DNA of 64,000 bases, taken from the NCBI GenBank assembly GCA_003343625.1, contig QAKV01000030.1:1-64000 (forward strand), in the 5' to 3' direction. The notes beneath the pieces are model-generated. The model worked only from the letters and a program-made list of their open reading frames with translations, had not been told where the DNA came from and searched no databases. A program made the translations under genes and the position numbers. The DNA is from Clostridiales bacterium. Lineage in GTDB: Bacteria > Bacillota > Clostridia > Lachnospirales > Lachnospiraceae. This document shows, piece after piece, positions 37,413-47,397 of this stretch; positions within the stretch are counted from its first letter, which is position 1, and each line of letters starts with the position of its first letter.

Positions 37413-39080
37413 TCACTTCTTGATTTCCAGAATCGCTCCCCTGTTTCCGCTGGTGACCATTTCCCGGTACCGGGCCAGATAACCCGTCGTGATTTCAGGC
37501 TCTCTGGGCTGCCATTTCGCCTTTCTGGCCTCCATCTCCTCTTTGGAAATCCTGACCTCGAGCTTATGTTCCGGAATATTGATGCTGATGATATCCCCTT
37601 CTTCCACCAATGCGATGGGACCGCCTACCGCCGCTTCCGGGGAAACGTGTCCGATGGAAGCGCCCCTGGATGCGCCGGAGAATCGGCCGTCCGTGATCAG
37701 GGCCACGCTGGATCCCAGTCCCATGCCCGCGATAGCGGAGGTAGGATTGAGCATTTCCCGCATCCCCGGCCCGCCCTTCGGGCCTTCATAGCGGATGACC
37801 ACCACATCCCCCTTCACAATCTTTCCACCCTTGATGGCTGCGATGGCATCCTCTTCGCAGTCAAATACCCGGGCCGGACCCTCGTGTACCATCATCTCCG
37901 GCACCACCGCGCTGCGCTTGACCACAGCCGTGTCAGGAGCCAGATTGCCTTTCAATACCGCGATGCCGCCGGTCTGGGAATAGGGATTTTCGATGGGGCG
38001 GATCACTTCAGGATTCTTATTGATACAGCCTGCGATATTCTCGCCCACCGTCTTTCCCGTGACGGTCATCAGATCCGTACGCAAAAGGCCCTTTTTGTTC
38101 AGCTCATTCATCACCGCATAAACGCCGCCCGCTTCGTTGAGATCCTCGATGTAAGTGGGGCCCGCCGGAGCCAGATGGCATAAGTTGGGCGTTTTTTCGG
38201 ACAGCTCGTTGGCGATTTCCATATTCAGCTCCACTCCTGCCTCATGGGCGATGGCGGGCAAATGGAGCATGGAATTGGTGGAGCATCCCAGAGCCATATC
38301 CACCGTGAGGGCGTTCATGAACGCGTCTTCCGTCATGATATCCCGGGGACAGATGTTCTTTCTTACCAGTTCCATCACCTGCATCCCCGCGTGTTTCGCC
38401 AGGCGTATCCGCTCGGAATACACCGCCGGGATCGTCCCGTTTCCCTTTAAGCCCATACCGAGCGCCTCCGTCAGGCAGTTCATGGAATTGGCCGTATACA
38501 TGCCCGAGCAGGAACCGCAGGTAGGGCATACTTTTTCTTCGTATTCCGCCAGCTCTTCCGGAGACATGGTGCCTGCCGCTACAGAGCCCACCGCCTCAAA
38601 CATGGAGGAAAGGCTTCTTTTCTGTCCGTGTACCCGTCCCGCCAGCATGGGACCGCCGGAGACAAAAATAGTCGGAATATTGATGCGGGCCGCAGCCATC
38701 AGAAGGCCGGGCACGTTCTTATCGCAGTTTGGGATACACACCAGGCCGTCGAACTGGTGGGCCAGGGCCATGCATTCCGTGCTGTCGCAGATCAAATCAC
38801 GGGTCACCAGGGAATATTTCATTCCCACATGGCCCATGGCGATGCCGTCGCAGACTGCGATGGCCGGAAATACGATGGGAGTCCCTCCCGCCATGGCCAC
38901 GCCCAGTTTGACGGCTTCCGTAATTTTATCCAAATTCATATGTCCGGGCACGATTTCGTTATAGGAACTGACAATACCGATCAACGGCCGGTTGCGTTCC
39001 TCTTCCGTCATGCCCAGCGCATTCATCAGACTTCTGTGGGGCGCCTGCTGCACGCCTTTCGTCACATTTTCACTTCTCAT
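37413..39080 (-). CDS. ilvD: Dihydroxyacid dehydratase
   Basis: 555 residues. Fe-S cluster cysteines are seen in [11 protein letters not shown] and [16 protein letters not shown], and the C-terminal region carries [20 protein letters not shown]. Turns dihydroxyacids into the 2-keto acids of valine and isoleucine. GGAGG ribosome site; 45 bp ahead of ilvB. All key residues intact. Confidence 0.96.
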   Translation of the reverse strand: MRSENVTKGVQQAPHRSLMNALGMTEEERNRPLIGIVSSYNEIVPGHMNLDKITEAVKLGVAMAGGTPIVFPAIAVCDGIAMGHVGMKYSLVTRDLICDSTECMALAHQFDGLVCIPNCDKNVPGLLMAAARINIPTIFVSGGPMLAGRVHGQKRSLSSMFEAVGSVAAGTMSPEELAEYEEKVCPTCGSCSGMYTANSMNCLTEALGMGLKGNGTIPAVYSERIRLAKHAGMQVMELVRKNICPRDIMTEDAFMNALTVDMALGCSTNSMLHLPAIAHEAGVELNMEIANELSEKTPNLCHLAPAGPTYIEDLNEAGGVYAVMNELNKKGLLRTDLMTVTGKTVGENIAGCINKNPEVIRPIENPYSQTGGIAVLKGNLAPDTAVVKRSAVVPEMMVHEGPARVFDCEEDAIAAIKGGKIVKGDVVVIRYEGPKGGPGMREMLNPTSAIAGMGLGSSVALITDGRFSGASRGASIGHVSPEAAVGGPIALVEEGDIISINIPEHKLEVRISKEEMEARKAKWQPREPEITTGYLARYREMVTSGNRGAILEIKK

Positions 39081-39143
39081 ATTATCCTCCTATCCTCCAT
39101 TTTCCCAAATATCCCGGGATCCTTCCTTTCGCAAATCGACCGA

Positions 39144-40229
39144 TCACCCGATCCGGTCCGTCAGGAGATCTCCCATTTGCTTACATCCTACCTTTTGACA
39201 ACCCTCGGACCAGATATCCGCCGTCCTGTAACCTTCCTGCAGCACCTGTCGAACCGCCCGTTCCACCGCGTCAGCTTCCCGATCCAGGTCGAAGGAGTAT
39301 CGCAGCATCATGGCCGCGCTCAAAACCGTAGCGATGGGGTTGGCGATGTCCTTTCCCGCGATATCCGGCGCGCTTCCGTGGCTCGGCTCGTACAGGCCGA
39401 ACTTCGTATCGTTTAAGCTTGCGGAAGGCAGCATACCGATGGAGCCGGTGACCATGCTCGCCTCGTCGGACAAAATATCCCCGAACATATTCTCCGTCAA
39501 AATCACATCGAACTGGGCGGGATCCTTCACCAGCTGCATCGCACAATTATCCACCAGCATATGGGAGAGTTCCACATCGGGATACTGCGCCGCCACTTCT
39601 TCCACCACCGCCCTCCAGAGGCGGGAAGAATCCAATACATTCGCCTTATCCACGCTGGTCACTTTCTTCCGTCTCTTCCGCGCGATTTCAAAGCCTTTCA
39701 CCGCGATCCGCCGGATCTCGTTTTCGTTGTAGACCAGGGTATCCACTGCCGTGCGCACGCCGCCTTCCACCGTCGTCTTCCTCTCCCCGAAATACAGGCC
39801 TCCGGTGAGCTCTCTCATAATCAGCAGATCGAAGCCCTGTCGGCTGATCTCCTCCTTTAAAGGGCAGGCCGCTGCCAGCTCCCGATACAAAAGCGCCGGC
39901 CTGAGATTCGCGAAGAGATTCAGCGCTTTTCGGATCGCCAAAAGCCCTGCCTCCGGCCGCTTCTCAGGCGGAAGCTGATACCAGGGGGAAGTGGCCGCAT
40001 CCCCGCCGATGGATCCCATCAGCACCGCATCCGCCGCCTTCGCCTGCTCTACCGCCTCCTGTGTCAGAGGAACGCCGTGGACGTCGATGGAAGCGCCTCC
40101 CATCAGGATATCCTTCCATTCGATGGTATGACCATATTTCTCCGCCACTTTATTCAGAACCTTTTTCGCCTCGGCCACGATCTCCGGGCCGATCCCGTCG
40201 CCGGGTATGCTGACAATGTGAAGCTCCAT
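39144..40229 (-). CDS. leuB: 3-isopropylmalate dehydrogenase
   Basis: 361 residues. [17 protein letters not shown] at the N-terminus, the substrate region [24 protein letters not shown], and NAD-site [13 protein letters not shown] followed by [14 protein letters not shown]. Oxidises 3-isopropylmalate in leucine synthesis. It is the first gene of the branched-chain operon; leuA, leuC and leuD are not in the window. AAAGGAG ribosome site. Confidence 0.95.
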   Translation of the reverse strand: MELHIVSIPGDGIGPEIVAEAKKVLNKVAEKYGHTIEWKDILMGGASIDVHGVPLTQEAVEQAKAADAVLMGSIGGDAATSPWYQLPPEKRPEAGLLAIRKALNLFANLRPALLYRELAAACPLKEEISRQGFDLLIMRELTGGLYFGERKTTVEGGVRTAVDTLVYNENEIRRIAVKGFEIARKRRKKVTSVDKANVLDSSRLWRAVVEEVAAQYPDVELSHMLVDNCAMQLVKDPAQFDVILTENMFGDILSDEASMVTGSIGMLPSASLNDTKFGLYEPSHGSAPDIAGKDIANPIATVLSAAMMLRYSFDLDREADAVERAVRQVLQEGYRTADIWSEGCQKVGCKQMGDLLTDRIG

Positions 40230-40276
40230 CTTCCAACCACTCCTTTTCCTGCCCCATCGGGCAACTGTTACCTTTC

Positions 40277-40305
40277 AGTTTAACGTACCGCTGTTTCTTT
40301 TTCAA
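40277..40305 (-). promoter_or_regulatory. Promoter of leuB-ilvD-ilvB
   Basis: On the minus strand: TTGAAA (40300-40305), 17-bp spacer, TAAACT (40277-40282). The 307-base gap 40230-40536 also holds the promoter of the plus-strand gene at 40537. I found no T-box, leucine-rich leader peptide or LysR-type box, although the remaining 160 bases could hold a regulator site. Confidence 0.5.
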
Positions 40306-40470
40306 CCGAAACCCCAAAAAAGACCATATCCTTTCGGTATAGCCTTTATAACTTCATGGAATAAAGTCCGCGTTTTATATTCTCTTAGGATATAACTTCT
40401 CAGGCGCGGAACAGAACGGCCTCCTATTGTCTGCAGGAAAACCCCATCGGGCCCGGCTCTTCAATGCGTA

Positions 40471-40499
40471 TTGACAAAGGCCTGCGGGAATGTTATTTT
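40471..40499 (+). promoter_or_regulatory. Promoter of the 159-residue protein and ktrBA
   Basis: TTGACA (40471-40476), 17-bp spacer, TATTTT (40494-40499) with TGT before it (extended -10). Confidence 0.75.
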
Positions 40500-40536
40500 A
40501 GTAGTGCTTATGGAGACACAGGAGGAGGATCGAGTG

Positions 40537-41016
40537 ATGCAGGCGCGTGCATTGTGGGCGGACAGGCGATTTCGCGGATTTTTCCCACTTATGCTTATGT
40601 TGTCCATACTTTGTATGCTGGCTGGAGAACTGTTCTGCGGCGCTGCCGATCGGGCATGGCCGGAGGGTTGTTTTGCCCTCGCTTCACCGCAGGAAGATGT
40701 TTCGTTCTCATCGGACGCGCCCGATCCGATGACTGCTGCCGGCGCATCCATCCTGGCAACCGGTTCTCGCACTGCCGCGTCAGGCAACGGCTCATCCTCT
40801 CTTTTTCGGAATGAAGTGACCTCCAGAGCAGTCCGGTCCGCTGCATTTCTGGCGGGCTTTCTTTTTATTGCCAAAATTCTGCTCCCTTCTGCCGGATGGC
40901 ATCTTTCGGTCTATTCCCATCCAGAGATGTTGCGTCCTGCGCGGTTTCTGCGCGAGCTTTTCATCCAGAAGAAAAAAGATGGTAAAAAACGCTGTTTCCC
41001 CCTGCGAGCCCATTGA
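40537..41016 (+). CDS. Unknown two-helix membrane protein ahead of ktrBA
   Basis: 159 residues from the ATG 8 nt after AGGAGGAGG; an upstream in-frame TTG at 40471 falls on the promoter and is rejected. A membrane helix near residues 14-36 (FFPLMLMLSILCMLAGELFCG), a Ser/Ala/Thr-rich outer loop, a second helix near 100-116 (AAFLAGFLFIAKILLPSAG), and a basic cytoplasmic tail. Not recognised. Its stop is 36 bp before ktrB, so it is likely made together with the potassium channel and could be an accessory protein; that is inference from position. Confidence 0.65.
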   Translation: MQARALWADRRFRGFFPLMLMLSILCMLAGELFCGAADRAWPEGCFALASPQEDVSFSSDAPDPMTAAGASILATGSRTAASGNGSSSLFRNEVTSRAVRSAAFLAGFLFIAKILLPSAGWHLSVYSHPEMLRPARFLRELFIQKKKDGKKRCFPLRAH

Positions 41017-41052
41017 TTGAACAAAAGGAAAATACGAGGAAAAGATAAAATC

Positions 41053-42354
41053 ATGTTTTTTATCAGATATTTCAAAAAAATGCCTCCCGGCCGTCTGATC
41101 GCCCTGGGATTTGCTCTGGTGATCCTGGCAGGAGCGCTGATATTAAAGCTTCCTGTTTCCGTCTGGCCAGACGCGGAGGTTTCCTTCGTGGACGCGCTGT
41201 TTACTTCCACCAGCGCGGTCTGTGTAACCGGGCTGATCGCCATCGACGTGGCGGATCATTTCACGCCCTTCGGGCAGGCAGTGGTCGCTGTCCTGATCCA
41301 GATCGGCGGGCTCGGCGTCACCTCCGTGGGCGTGGGCCTGATCCTGGCGGCCGGCAAGCGCGTCGGAATCCGTGGACGGATGCTCGCGAAAGAGGCGCTG
41401 AACGTGGACAGTTTCAGCGGGATCATCCGTCTGGTGCGCGCTGTCCTTCTCATGACCCTGTTCTTTGAAACCGCAGGAGCTGTTTTGAGCTTTCTGGTCT
41501 TCATTCAGGACTATCCGCTGCCTCATGCGCTCGGGATCAGCGTCTTTCACTCTATCGCAGCCTTCAACAACTCCGGCTTCGATATTCTGGGGGGACTGCG
41601 GAACCTGATCCCCTATCAGAACAACGTGCTCCTGAACCTGACCACCTGCGGGCTGATCATATTCGGCGGTATCGGGTTTCTGGTCATCCTGGACGTCATG
41701 AAACAAAGACGTTTTAAAAAGCTCACGCTGCATTCCAAAGTGGTCATCACCACCAGCCTCGTCCTGATCGTATCGGGTACCCTGTTCTTAAAAGCGACGG
41801 AAAATATTTCCTGGCTGGGCGCCTTTTTCCAGAGCGTTTCCGCCAGAACTGCCGGATTTTCCACCTACCCTATCGGCGAGTTCACCAACGCGGGATTATT
41901 CGTGCTCTGCATCCTGATGTTCATAGGCGCGTCCCCCGGCTCCACAGGCGGCGGTATCAAGACCAGCACCTTCTTCGTGGTGATCCAGAACGTCAGAAGC
42001 ATTTTCGTCAAGCGGCCTTTGAGTTCCTTCCGCCGAAGCATTTCACAGGAAAATCTCTCAAAGGCATACATCGTGACCATCCTGTCGCTGGGAGTTGTCT
42101 GCCTGGCTACATTTTTGATGTGTATACTGGAGCCGGGCTGCACGTTCATTCAGCTTCTGTTTGAGGTCGTTTCCGCCTTCGGCACCGTGGGCCTGTCCAC
42201 CGGTATCACTCCCGGGCTGTCCGATGCCGGAAAACTGGTCATCATCCTGGTGATGTATACCGGCAGGATCGGCGCATTCACGCTGCTGTCCATGTGGATC
42301 GATCATCCGGAACCGAACGCTCGCTATACGCAGGAACCCGTCACGATCGGTTAA
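41053..42354 (+). CDS. ktrB: Potassium uptake channel subunit, TrkH/KtrB family
   Basis: 433 residues from the ATG at 41053; a TTG 12 codons earlier has no ribosome site, but the AGGAAA upstream of the ATG is also distant, so the start is less sure than the rest. Eight helices plus four pore loops; first selectivity filter TSTSAVCVTGL, then AAFNNSGFD, RTAGFSTY and FGTVGLSTG. Gives Na+-coupled or H+-coupled K+ entry when paired with the KtrA ring encoded next. Confidence 0.93.
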   Translation: MFFIRYFKKMPPGRLIALGFALVILAGALILKLPVSVWPDAEVSFVDALFTSTSAVCVTGLIAIDVADHFTPFGQAVVAVLIQIGGLGVTSVGVGLILAAGKRVGIRGRMLAKEALNVDSFSGIIRLVRAVLLMTLFFETAGAVLSFLVFIQDYPLPHALGISVFHSIAAFNNSGFDILGGLRNLIPYQNNVLLNLTTCGLIIFGGIGFLVILDVMKQRRFKKLTLHSKVVITTSLVLIVSGTLFLKATENISWLGAFFQSVSARTAGFSTYPIGEFTNAGLFVLCILMFIGASPGSTGGGIKTSTFFVVIQNVRSIFVKRPLSSFRRSISQENLSKAYIVTILSLGVVCLATFLMCILEPGCTFIQLLFEVVSAFGTVGLSTGITPGLSDAGKLVIILVMYTGRIGAFTLLSMWIDHPEPNARYTQEPVTIG

Positions 42355-42390
42355 CGTTTTAGAAATAAAGAAAAGAAAGGATTTACGCAT

Positions 42391-43065
42391 ATGCTGAACA
42401 AGAACAAGAAGAACGAATCCGAATCCTTCGGCGTAATCGGTCTCGGACGGTTCGGAACCGCCCTGGCCATCACCATCGCCAAAGCCGGTAAGGATGTGAT
42501 AGTCATCGACAGATGCGAGGCCAAAGTCAAAGAACTGCGTCAGTATACGGACTATGCCTTCGTGATAGACGAGCTGAATACGGATACGCTCAAAGAGGTG
42601 GGCATTCAGAACTGCGATACGGTTATCGTCTGCATCGGGGAAAAGATGGATACCAGTATCCTGACCACCATGTGCGTGGTGGAGATGGGCATCCCCCATG
42701 TGATCGCGAAAGCCCTTACCGCAGAGCAGGGCGCCGTGCTGGAAAAGCTGGGCGCGCAGGTCGTCTACCCGGAACGGGATATGGCGATTCGCCTCGGGAA
42801 GCGACTGATTTCCCGCAATTTTCTGGACTACGTTTCCCTGGATAACAGCGTGGAAATCCGGCAGATCATCGTTTCCGGCAAACTGGTGGGGAAGACCATC
42901 GAGGAGTACGGAATACGCAAAAAGTATAAGCTCAATGTCATCGCCATCGAGAGCGGCCATACGACCAACATCGAAGTGCAGCCGGATTACCGCCTCAACG
43001 AGGGGGACGTGATCGTAGTCATCGGCAAGATAGATAAAATGGACCGCTTCGAAGCGGATATGTAA
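42391..43065 (+). CDS. ktrA: Potassium channel gating subunit, KtrA/TrkA family
   Basis: 224 residues: one RCK-N Rossmann domain with GLGRFGTALA (about 15-24) and the acidic residue binding the nucleotide ribose (IVIDRCE), plus one RCK-C domain from about 140. Single-copy layout as in KtrA rather than the double TrkA. Binds ATP/ADP and gates KtrB. AAAGGA ribosome site; 36 bp after ktrB; followed by a very strong terminator. Confidence 0.94.
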   Translation: MLNKNKKNESESFGVIGLGRFGTALAITIAKAGKDVIVIDRCEAKVKELRQYTDYAFVIDELNTDTLKEVGIQNCDTVIVCIGEKMDTSILTTMCVVEMGIPHVIAKALTAEQGAVLEKLGAQVVYPERDMAIRLGKRLISRNFLDYVSLDNSVEIRQIIVSGKLVGKTIEEYGIRKKYKLNVIAIESGHTTNIEVQPDYRLNEGDVIVVIGKIDKMDRFEADM

Positions 43066-43072
43066 GGCGGCA

Positions 43073-43122
43073 AAAAAGTGCCTGTGAAAAGACGTGAATT
43101 CGTCTTTTCACAGGCACTTTTT
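43073..43122 (+). terminator. Terminator of the ktr operon
   Basis: Perfect 21-bp stem (43073-43093 with 43102-43122), 8-nt loop, with AAAAA and TTTTT at the base, 7 bp past the ktrA stop. Symmetric, so it may also stop transcripts from the minus strand. Confidence 0.9.
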
Positions 43123-43203
43123 CTTCAGGCCGTTATTTAATCTCCATTCAGGAGCGGCACAAATAGCCGTGTGAAAAATAATCTACCAGGCTTATTTTTC
43201 ACA

Positions 43204-44187
43204 CTATTTCTCCCGGATCCGGATGTCTCCGTAATCCGTATAGACACGGATCCCGGCCGCATCCCCTTCCGTCTGAATGAAATCGCTGCTGCCTTCGGAT
43301 TCATCCGGCTCGACGGTTCCATCAGGAGTGCGGATCGTCCCGTAATCCGTATGGAGATTTACCCCGTAGCGATCCATGCCGCCCACCAGATAGAGCGTCA
43401 CGCCTCCGTCTCCGCTCTCCACATCCACGTTCTCCGCTTTCTCCACGTCCACGGTAAGCTGTCCGTATTCCGTTCGTAGATCCGCTGTGTCGGCTTTCAG
43501 GGATCCGATCTTGATATTTCCATCTTCGCTGGCGATGATCACGTTCGATCCATCCAGCATACCTGTGGTCAGGGAACCGTACTGCAGCTCCATTTCCAGA
43601 TCGTTTCCTTCCCATCCTTCCATTCTGACGCTGCCGTCCTGAACATCGATCTGCGCGCTTTTCGCATATAGCTTCCGCTCGATTTCCACGTCCCCGTATC
43701 TGCTGGAAACGGAGACTTCCTCCAGCCTTCCGCCCTCCGGCACAGTGATTTTGACATAGGGGACAAGATGGCTGACTTCCTGCCCTATCCACCAGTAGTC
43801 GCCGATCCCGACAGAGGTGACCGAACGTCCGCTGTCATCGTAGTCCCCCTCTTTCAGGGTCAGCACCCCGTCTTCAAAGCTGTAGACGGGTTCCTGTCGC
43901 TCCGAATCCAGCTGGTATTCCACGCTCCAAGCATCGCCTGAAACGATCTGAATATCCGCATCCTGCAGCTGGAGATCCAGTTTTCGAATCGTCCCGGTTC
44001 TGACAGGCTCCATCACATAGTTTTCCTTCGGCACGACTTCCGTATTTTCCTTGACATGAATTCCTTCCTCATCGAAGTAGAAGGAAGGCGAACCTCCCAG
44101 ACTGATACCCGCTCCCAGCAGGATGCCGCCGAGAACGAGGGCGGATCCGGACGCGATCAACGCAATTTTAATCCCTTTATTTTTCAT
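43204..44187 (-). CDS. DUF4097-type beta-repeat protein with membrane anchor
   Basis: 327 residues. One N-terminal membrane helix (about 7-29, a signal anchor) and an outer part made of repeated short beta strands (DADIQIVSGD, GDVEIERKLYAKSAQIDV, GSLTTGMLDGSNVIIASEDG, YGTIRTPDG, YGDIRIREK), the beta-helix-like pattern of DUF4097. These proteins often accompany a DUF1700-like membrane protein and a PadR regulator; the membrane partner overlaps by 11 bp, no PadR gene is present. Function unknown, probably envelope-related. Confidence 0.8.
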   Translation of the reverse strand: MKNKGIKIALIASGSALVLGGILLGAGISLGGSPSFYFDEEGIHVKENTEVVPKENYVMEPVRTGTIRKLDLQLQDADIQIVSGDAWSVEYQLDSERQEPVYSFEDGVLTLKEGDYDDSGRSVTSVGIGDYWWIGQEVSHLVPYVKITVPEGGRLEEVSVSSRYGDVEIERKLYAKSAQIDVQDGSVRMEGWEGNDLEMELQYGSLTTGMLDGSNVIIASEDGNIKIGSLKADTADLRTEYGQLTVDVEKAENVDVESGDGGVTLYLVGGMDRYGVNLHTDYGTIRTPDGTVEPDESEGSSDFIQTEGDAAGIRVYTDYGDIRIREK

Positions 44188-44713
44188 GATCCACCTCCCC
44201 GGCCTGTGCCGTCTCTTCCGCCATACTTTCCGTTTTCTCCGCGCTTTCTTCCCGCGCCCTTTGCTTACGGTTCTGACCTTTGGAAATTCCTCTGCCGATC
44301 CGGGATGCGATCGCCCTGCACCCTCTGAAAATCAACAGGAAAATCGCCCAGACCAAAAGGCTTCCCAGCACCCCGGCTCCTGCCGCCATCAGGCTCACTC
44401 CCAGCACCGCCATGCCGCTGGCCGGAGCGGAGAACAGGAGGACAATTCCCACGCCCGTCCCAACCACTCCGCAAGCCAGCAGAGCTAACAGGACCAAAAT
44501 ACCGCCCGCCAGGCAACCCAGAAAGCCGACCAGCAAGGCCAGGATGCCTCCTGCCACAGCGATTCCGATCGCCAGCAATCCCCCTGCCACGGCCAGGGCC
44601 AGCGGCACCAGCACCGGCAGCGCCAGAATGAACAGAACGATCACCGCCACGGTACACCAGGTTTTCTTTTTCATCCCCTGCGGGGATTTCTGCATCTCTT
44701 CCGGATAACTCAT
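44177..44713 (-). CDS. Gly/Ala-rich membrane protein, partner of the DUF4097 protein
   Basis: 178 residues: short polar start, then four to five hydrophobic segments very rich in Gly, Ala, Val and Leu (about 20-125), and a basic-then-acidic cytoplasmic tail (KGQNRKQRAREESAEKTES). It resembles the hydrophobic C-terminal half of DUF1700 proteins without their soluble N-terminal part. Overlaps the DUF4097 gene by 11 bp. Function unknown. Confidence 0.65.
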   Translation of the reverse strand: MSYPEEMQKSPQGMKKKTWCTVAVIVLFILALPVLVPLALAVAGGLLAIGIAVAGGILALLVGFLGCLAGGILVLLALLACGVVGTGVGIVLLFSAPASGMAVLGVSLMAAGAGVLGSLLVWAIFLLIFRGCRAIASRIGRGISKGQNRKQRAREESAEKTESMAEETAQAGEVDHEK

Positions 44714-44820
44714 CCTTTTTTCCTCCGTTTCCTTTGAACTTGTAAACAGGATAACTGAGAAAAATGAAAAACGGATGCAGGTTAACGGGAAACTTTCCCT
44801 AACAGTTTCTTAAAAAAATC

Positions 44821-45816
44821 TTATTCCGGCAGCGTATCCCGATACAATCGCAGCACGTTCCCCGAAAAAATCTTCTCCCGCTGGGACGCCGAAAATCCGG
44901 CTTTTTGAAATTCATCGTCCAGGACGGGCATCCTGCCGGCGCCCTCCAGCCCTTTTGGAGTGGGAATCCCGTCGAAATCACTGCCCAATCCCAGGCATTC
45001 GATCCCTCCTGTATTGACGATGTGCTTCGCATGGCGCACGATCGCTTCCAGAACCGGTTTCCCGCTTTCTTCCGCTCCCTCGTCCAGAAATGACGGGCAA
45101 AAATTCAATCCCATCACGCCGCCCCTTAAGGCCAGTTTACGGATCATATCGTCAGTCAGGTTGCGCACGTTTCCGCAGACAGCCCTGGCGTTGGAATGGC
45201 TGGCCACAAAAGGGCGATCGGTATGGGTCAGCACGTCGTAAAAACCCGCATCGGACAGATGAGAAACGTCCACGATCATCCCCATCCGCTGCATCTCTCC
45301 CACGAATTCGATCCCCTTCTCCGTCAGCCCTTTCACGGTCTGGGGGCGGAAAAAGTCCGTTTCTCCCCGCCCGCCTTCCGGTATGGTCACATTGGGAAAA
45401 CCGATTTCATTCGGATAATTCCAGGTCAACGTCATCATGCGCACCCCGCGTTCAAACAGCCGCCGCAGTTTTTCCAGGCTGCCCTTGCAGACAGCCCCTT
45501 CCTCTACAGTCAGAAGGGCGCACATTTTTCCCTGTTCCTGTGCCTGCCGGATATCGGAAAATGCGCGCACTTGCGCGATCCGATCCCCGAATCGTTCCAT
45601 CTGCTTTTCAAAGCAGTCCGCCAGAGAAAGAACCTGTTCCCACGGATCCTTTCCCTCTTCCAGGGCCACGAAAAGGGCGAAATTCTGCAGCAGATAATCC
45701 CCCTTTTCCATCTCCTCCAGGCTGACGTGCAGCCCGTTTTGTGCCAGGCTCCATCCCTCCTGCCCGCTTTCCGCCAGCGCGGCGATCGTATCGCAGTGCA
45801 TATCCGCAACTTTCAT
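44821..45816 (-). CDS. Membrane-dipeptidase-type peptidase (M19)
   Basis: 331 residues. Metal-binding HxD near the N-terminus (DMHCDTIAAL), bridging Glu in LLTVEEGA, His in VDVSHLSDAGFYDVL and SHSNARAVCGNVRN, and the closing LGSDFDGIP. A zinc dipeptidase of the amidohydrolase fold, usually cytoplasmic in Firmicutes (no signal peptide here). Splits dipeptides, sometimes with D-residues. Separated from yajC by a terminator and so probably has its own promoter, which I could not place. Confidence 0.92.
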   Translation of the reverse strand: MKVADMHCDTIAALAESGQEGWSLAQNGLHVSLEEMEKGDYLLQNFALFVALEEGKDPWEQVLSLADCFEKQMERFGDRIAQVRAFSDIRQAQEQGKMCALLTVEEGAVCKGSLEKLRRLFERGVRMMTLTWNYPNEIGFPNVTIPEGGRGETDFFRPQTVKGLTEKGIEFVGEMQRMGMIVDVSHLSDAGFYDVLTHTDRPFVASHSNARAVCGNVRNLTDDMIRKLALRGGVMGLNFCPSFLDEGAEESGKPVLEAIVRHAKHIVNTGGIECLGLGSDFDGIPTPKGLEGAGRMPVLDDEFQKAGFSASQREKIFSGNVLRLYRDTLPE

Positions 45817-45842
45817 AAAAACCTCCTAAAAGCAGGACAGAC

Positions 45843-45882
45843 AAAGAGACTGCCGCATATCCATGAATGCGACAGCCTCTTT
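45843..45882 (-). terminator. Terminator behind yajC
   Basis: 15 consecutive pairs including two G/U (45868-45882 with 45843-45857), 10-nt loop, then a loosely T-rich run. It starts 7 bp past the yajC stop. Confidence 0.75.
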
Positions 45883-45888
45883 CCATCC

Positions 45889-46215
45889 TTATTTCGTTTC
45901 CGTTTCCGCCTTTTCCACCTGGGAAATCGCGCTCTTTTGCATCGGGATACGGCAGTTCTTGTTGTTGCCGAACTCCACGATCACGGTGTCATCCGTGATG
46001 TCGATGATGATGCCGTAAAACCCGCTGCTGGTCAGAACGCAGTCCCCGATTTCCAGAGTGGACAACATAGCGCTCATCTTCTTCTGTTCCTTCTTCTGCG
46101 GACGGTATAAAACAAAATAGAAAAATACGCCGAAGATCAGGACGTACATCAGAATGACCGGCAGCATGCTCCCCACGCCGGCGGTTTGTGCTGACTCAGT
46201 CAGTAAAATGCCCAT
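45889..46215 (-). CDS. yajC: Preprotein translocase subunit YajC
   Basis: 108 residues: one membrane helix (about 18-38) followed by YRPQKKEQKK and LEIGDCVLTSSGFYGII, the YajC signature. Accessory protein of the Sec/SecDF translocon. Placed behind tgt as in very many bacteria, 36 bp apart, with an AGGAGG site. Confidence 0.95.
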   Translation of the reverse strand: MGILLTESAQTAGVGSMLPVILMYVLIFGVFFYFVLYRPQKKEQKKMSAMLSTLEIGDCVLTSSGFYGIIIDITDDTVIVEFGNNKNCRIPMQKSAISQVEKAETETK

Positions 46216-46251
46216 GAAAACAGCTCCTCCTAATTTACTTTTAACTTACGT

Positions 46252-47397
46252 CTATTGCTCATCATACACAATATTTTGCATTCCGTCAAGTTTCCGCTTC
46301 TTATAAGCGGCAAATTCTCCCCGATCGATGGCCTCCCGTATTTCCGTCATCATCGTATTATAAAAATACAGATTGTGCAGCACGCACAGCCTCATGCCCA
46401 GCATCTCCTTTGCCTTCAGCAGATGCCGGATATAGGCCCTGGAGTACCTCCTGCAGGCCGGGCAGGAGCAGCCCGGCTCGATTGGCCGGTCATCCAGCTC
46501 ATATTTTGCGTTGAACAGATTGATCTTGCCGAAATTGGTGTACAGGTGGCCGTGACGGCCGTTTCTCGTGGGATAGACGCAGTCGAAAAAGTCCACTCCC
46601 CGCTCCACCGCTTCCAGAATATTCGCCGGAGTGCCTACTCCCATCAAATAAGTGGGTTTGTCCTGAGGCAGGTATGGCACCGTTTCTTCTAAGATGTGAT
46701 ACATCTCCTCATGGGTTTCCCCCACCGCCAATCCGCCCACCGCATAGCCGTCCAGATCCATCTCTGCGATGCGCCTGGCGTGGTCGATCCGGATATCCTC
46801 ATAGACCGCCCCCTGATTGATGCCGAACAGAAGCTGGTTTGGATTGAGCGTGTCCGGAAGCCCGTTTAAGCGGTTCATCTCCTTCCTGCACCGCTCCAGC
46901 CATCGGGTGGTCCTGTCCACGGAATTTTTCACATATTCCCGCTCCGCTTTGGCCGGGGCGCATTCGTCGAAAGCCATGGCGATGGTGGAAGCCAGATTGG
47001 ACTGGATCCGCATGCTCTCCTCCGGCCCCATAAAGATCTTGTGCCCGTCGATATGGCAGCGGAAAGTCACGCCTTCCTCCCTGATCTTTCGCAGCCCCGC
47101 CAGGGAGAAAACCTGAAATCCGCCGGAATCCGTCAGGATGGGCCTGTTCCAGGACATGAACTTATGCAGGCCCCCGAACTTCCTGATCTTCTCGTCTCCG
47201 GGACGAACGTGGAGATGATAGGTATTGGACAGCTCCACCTGAGTGCCGATCCCCTCCAGGTCTTCCGTGGAGACCGCGCCCTTGATAGCGGCCACCGTGC
47301 CCACGTTCATGAACACCGGGGTCTGAATCGTGCCGTGCACCGTCTCCATCTCCGCCCGTTTGGCCCTTCCTTCCGTTTTCAAAACCCGATATGTCAT
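46252..47397 (-). CDS. tgt: tRNA-guanine transglycosylase
   Basis: 381 residues from the ATG at 47395-47397 (CAGGAGTG upstream; the longer open frame lacks family similarity). Catalytic Asp in TDSGGFQVFS, the second in FFDCVYPTRNGRHG, and the zinc site CSCPACRRYSRAYIRHL with the later His (LCVLHN). Swaps guanine 34 for preQ1 in tRNAs read by GUN anticodons. The start overlaps the stop of the acyltransferase gene by 4 bp, an odd partner; queuosine genes queA/queC-F are not in the window. Confidence 0.95.
   Translation of the reverse strand: MTYRVLKTEGRAKRAEMETVHGTIQTPVFMNVGTVAAIKGAVSTEDLEGIGTQVELSNTYHLHVRPGDEKIRKFGGLHKFMSWNRPILTDSGGFQVFSLAGLRKIREEGVTFRCHIDGHKIFMGPEESMRIQSNLASTIAMAFDECAPAKAEREYVKNSVDRTTRWLERCRKEMNRLNGLPDTLNPNQLLFGINQGAVYEDIRIDHARRIAEMDLDGYAVGGLAVGETHEEMYHILEETVPYLPQDKPTYLMGVGTPANILEAVERGVDFFDCVYPTRNGRHGHLYTNFGKINLFNAKYELDDRPIEPGCSCPACRRYSRAYIRHLLKAKEMLGMRLCVLHNLYFYNTMMTEIREAIDRGEFAAYKKRKLDGMQNIVYDEQ

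Noticed and set aside
36303-38183. 626-codon open frame on the plus strand opposite ilvB and ilvD
   Set aside because: Antisense to two intact, well-conserved genes; its residue mix (His/Arg/Asp-rich) is that of a GC-rich shadow frame and it matches no family.
40230-40536. T-box or leucine leader peptide ahead of leuB
   Set aside because: No T-box sequence, no specifier stem and no Leu-rich short frame could be found on the minus strand.
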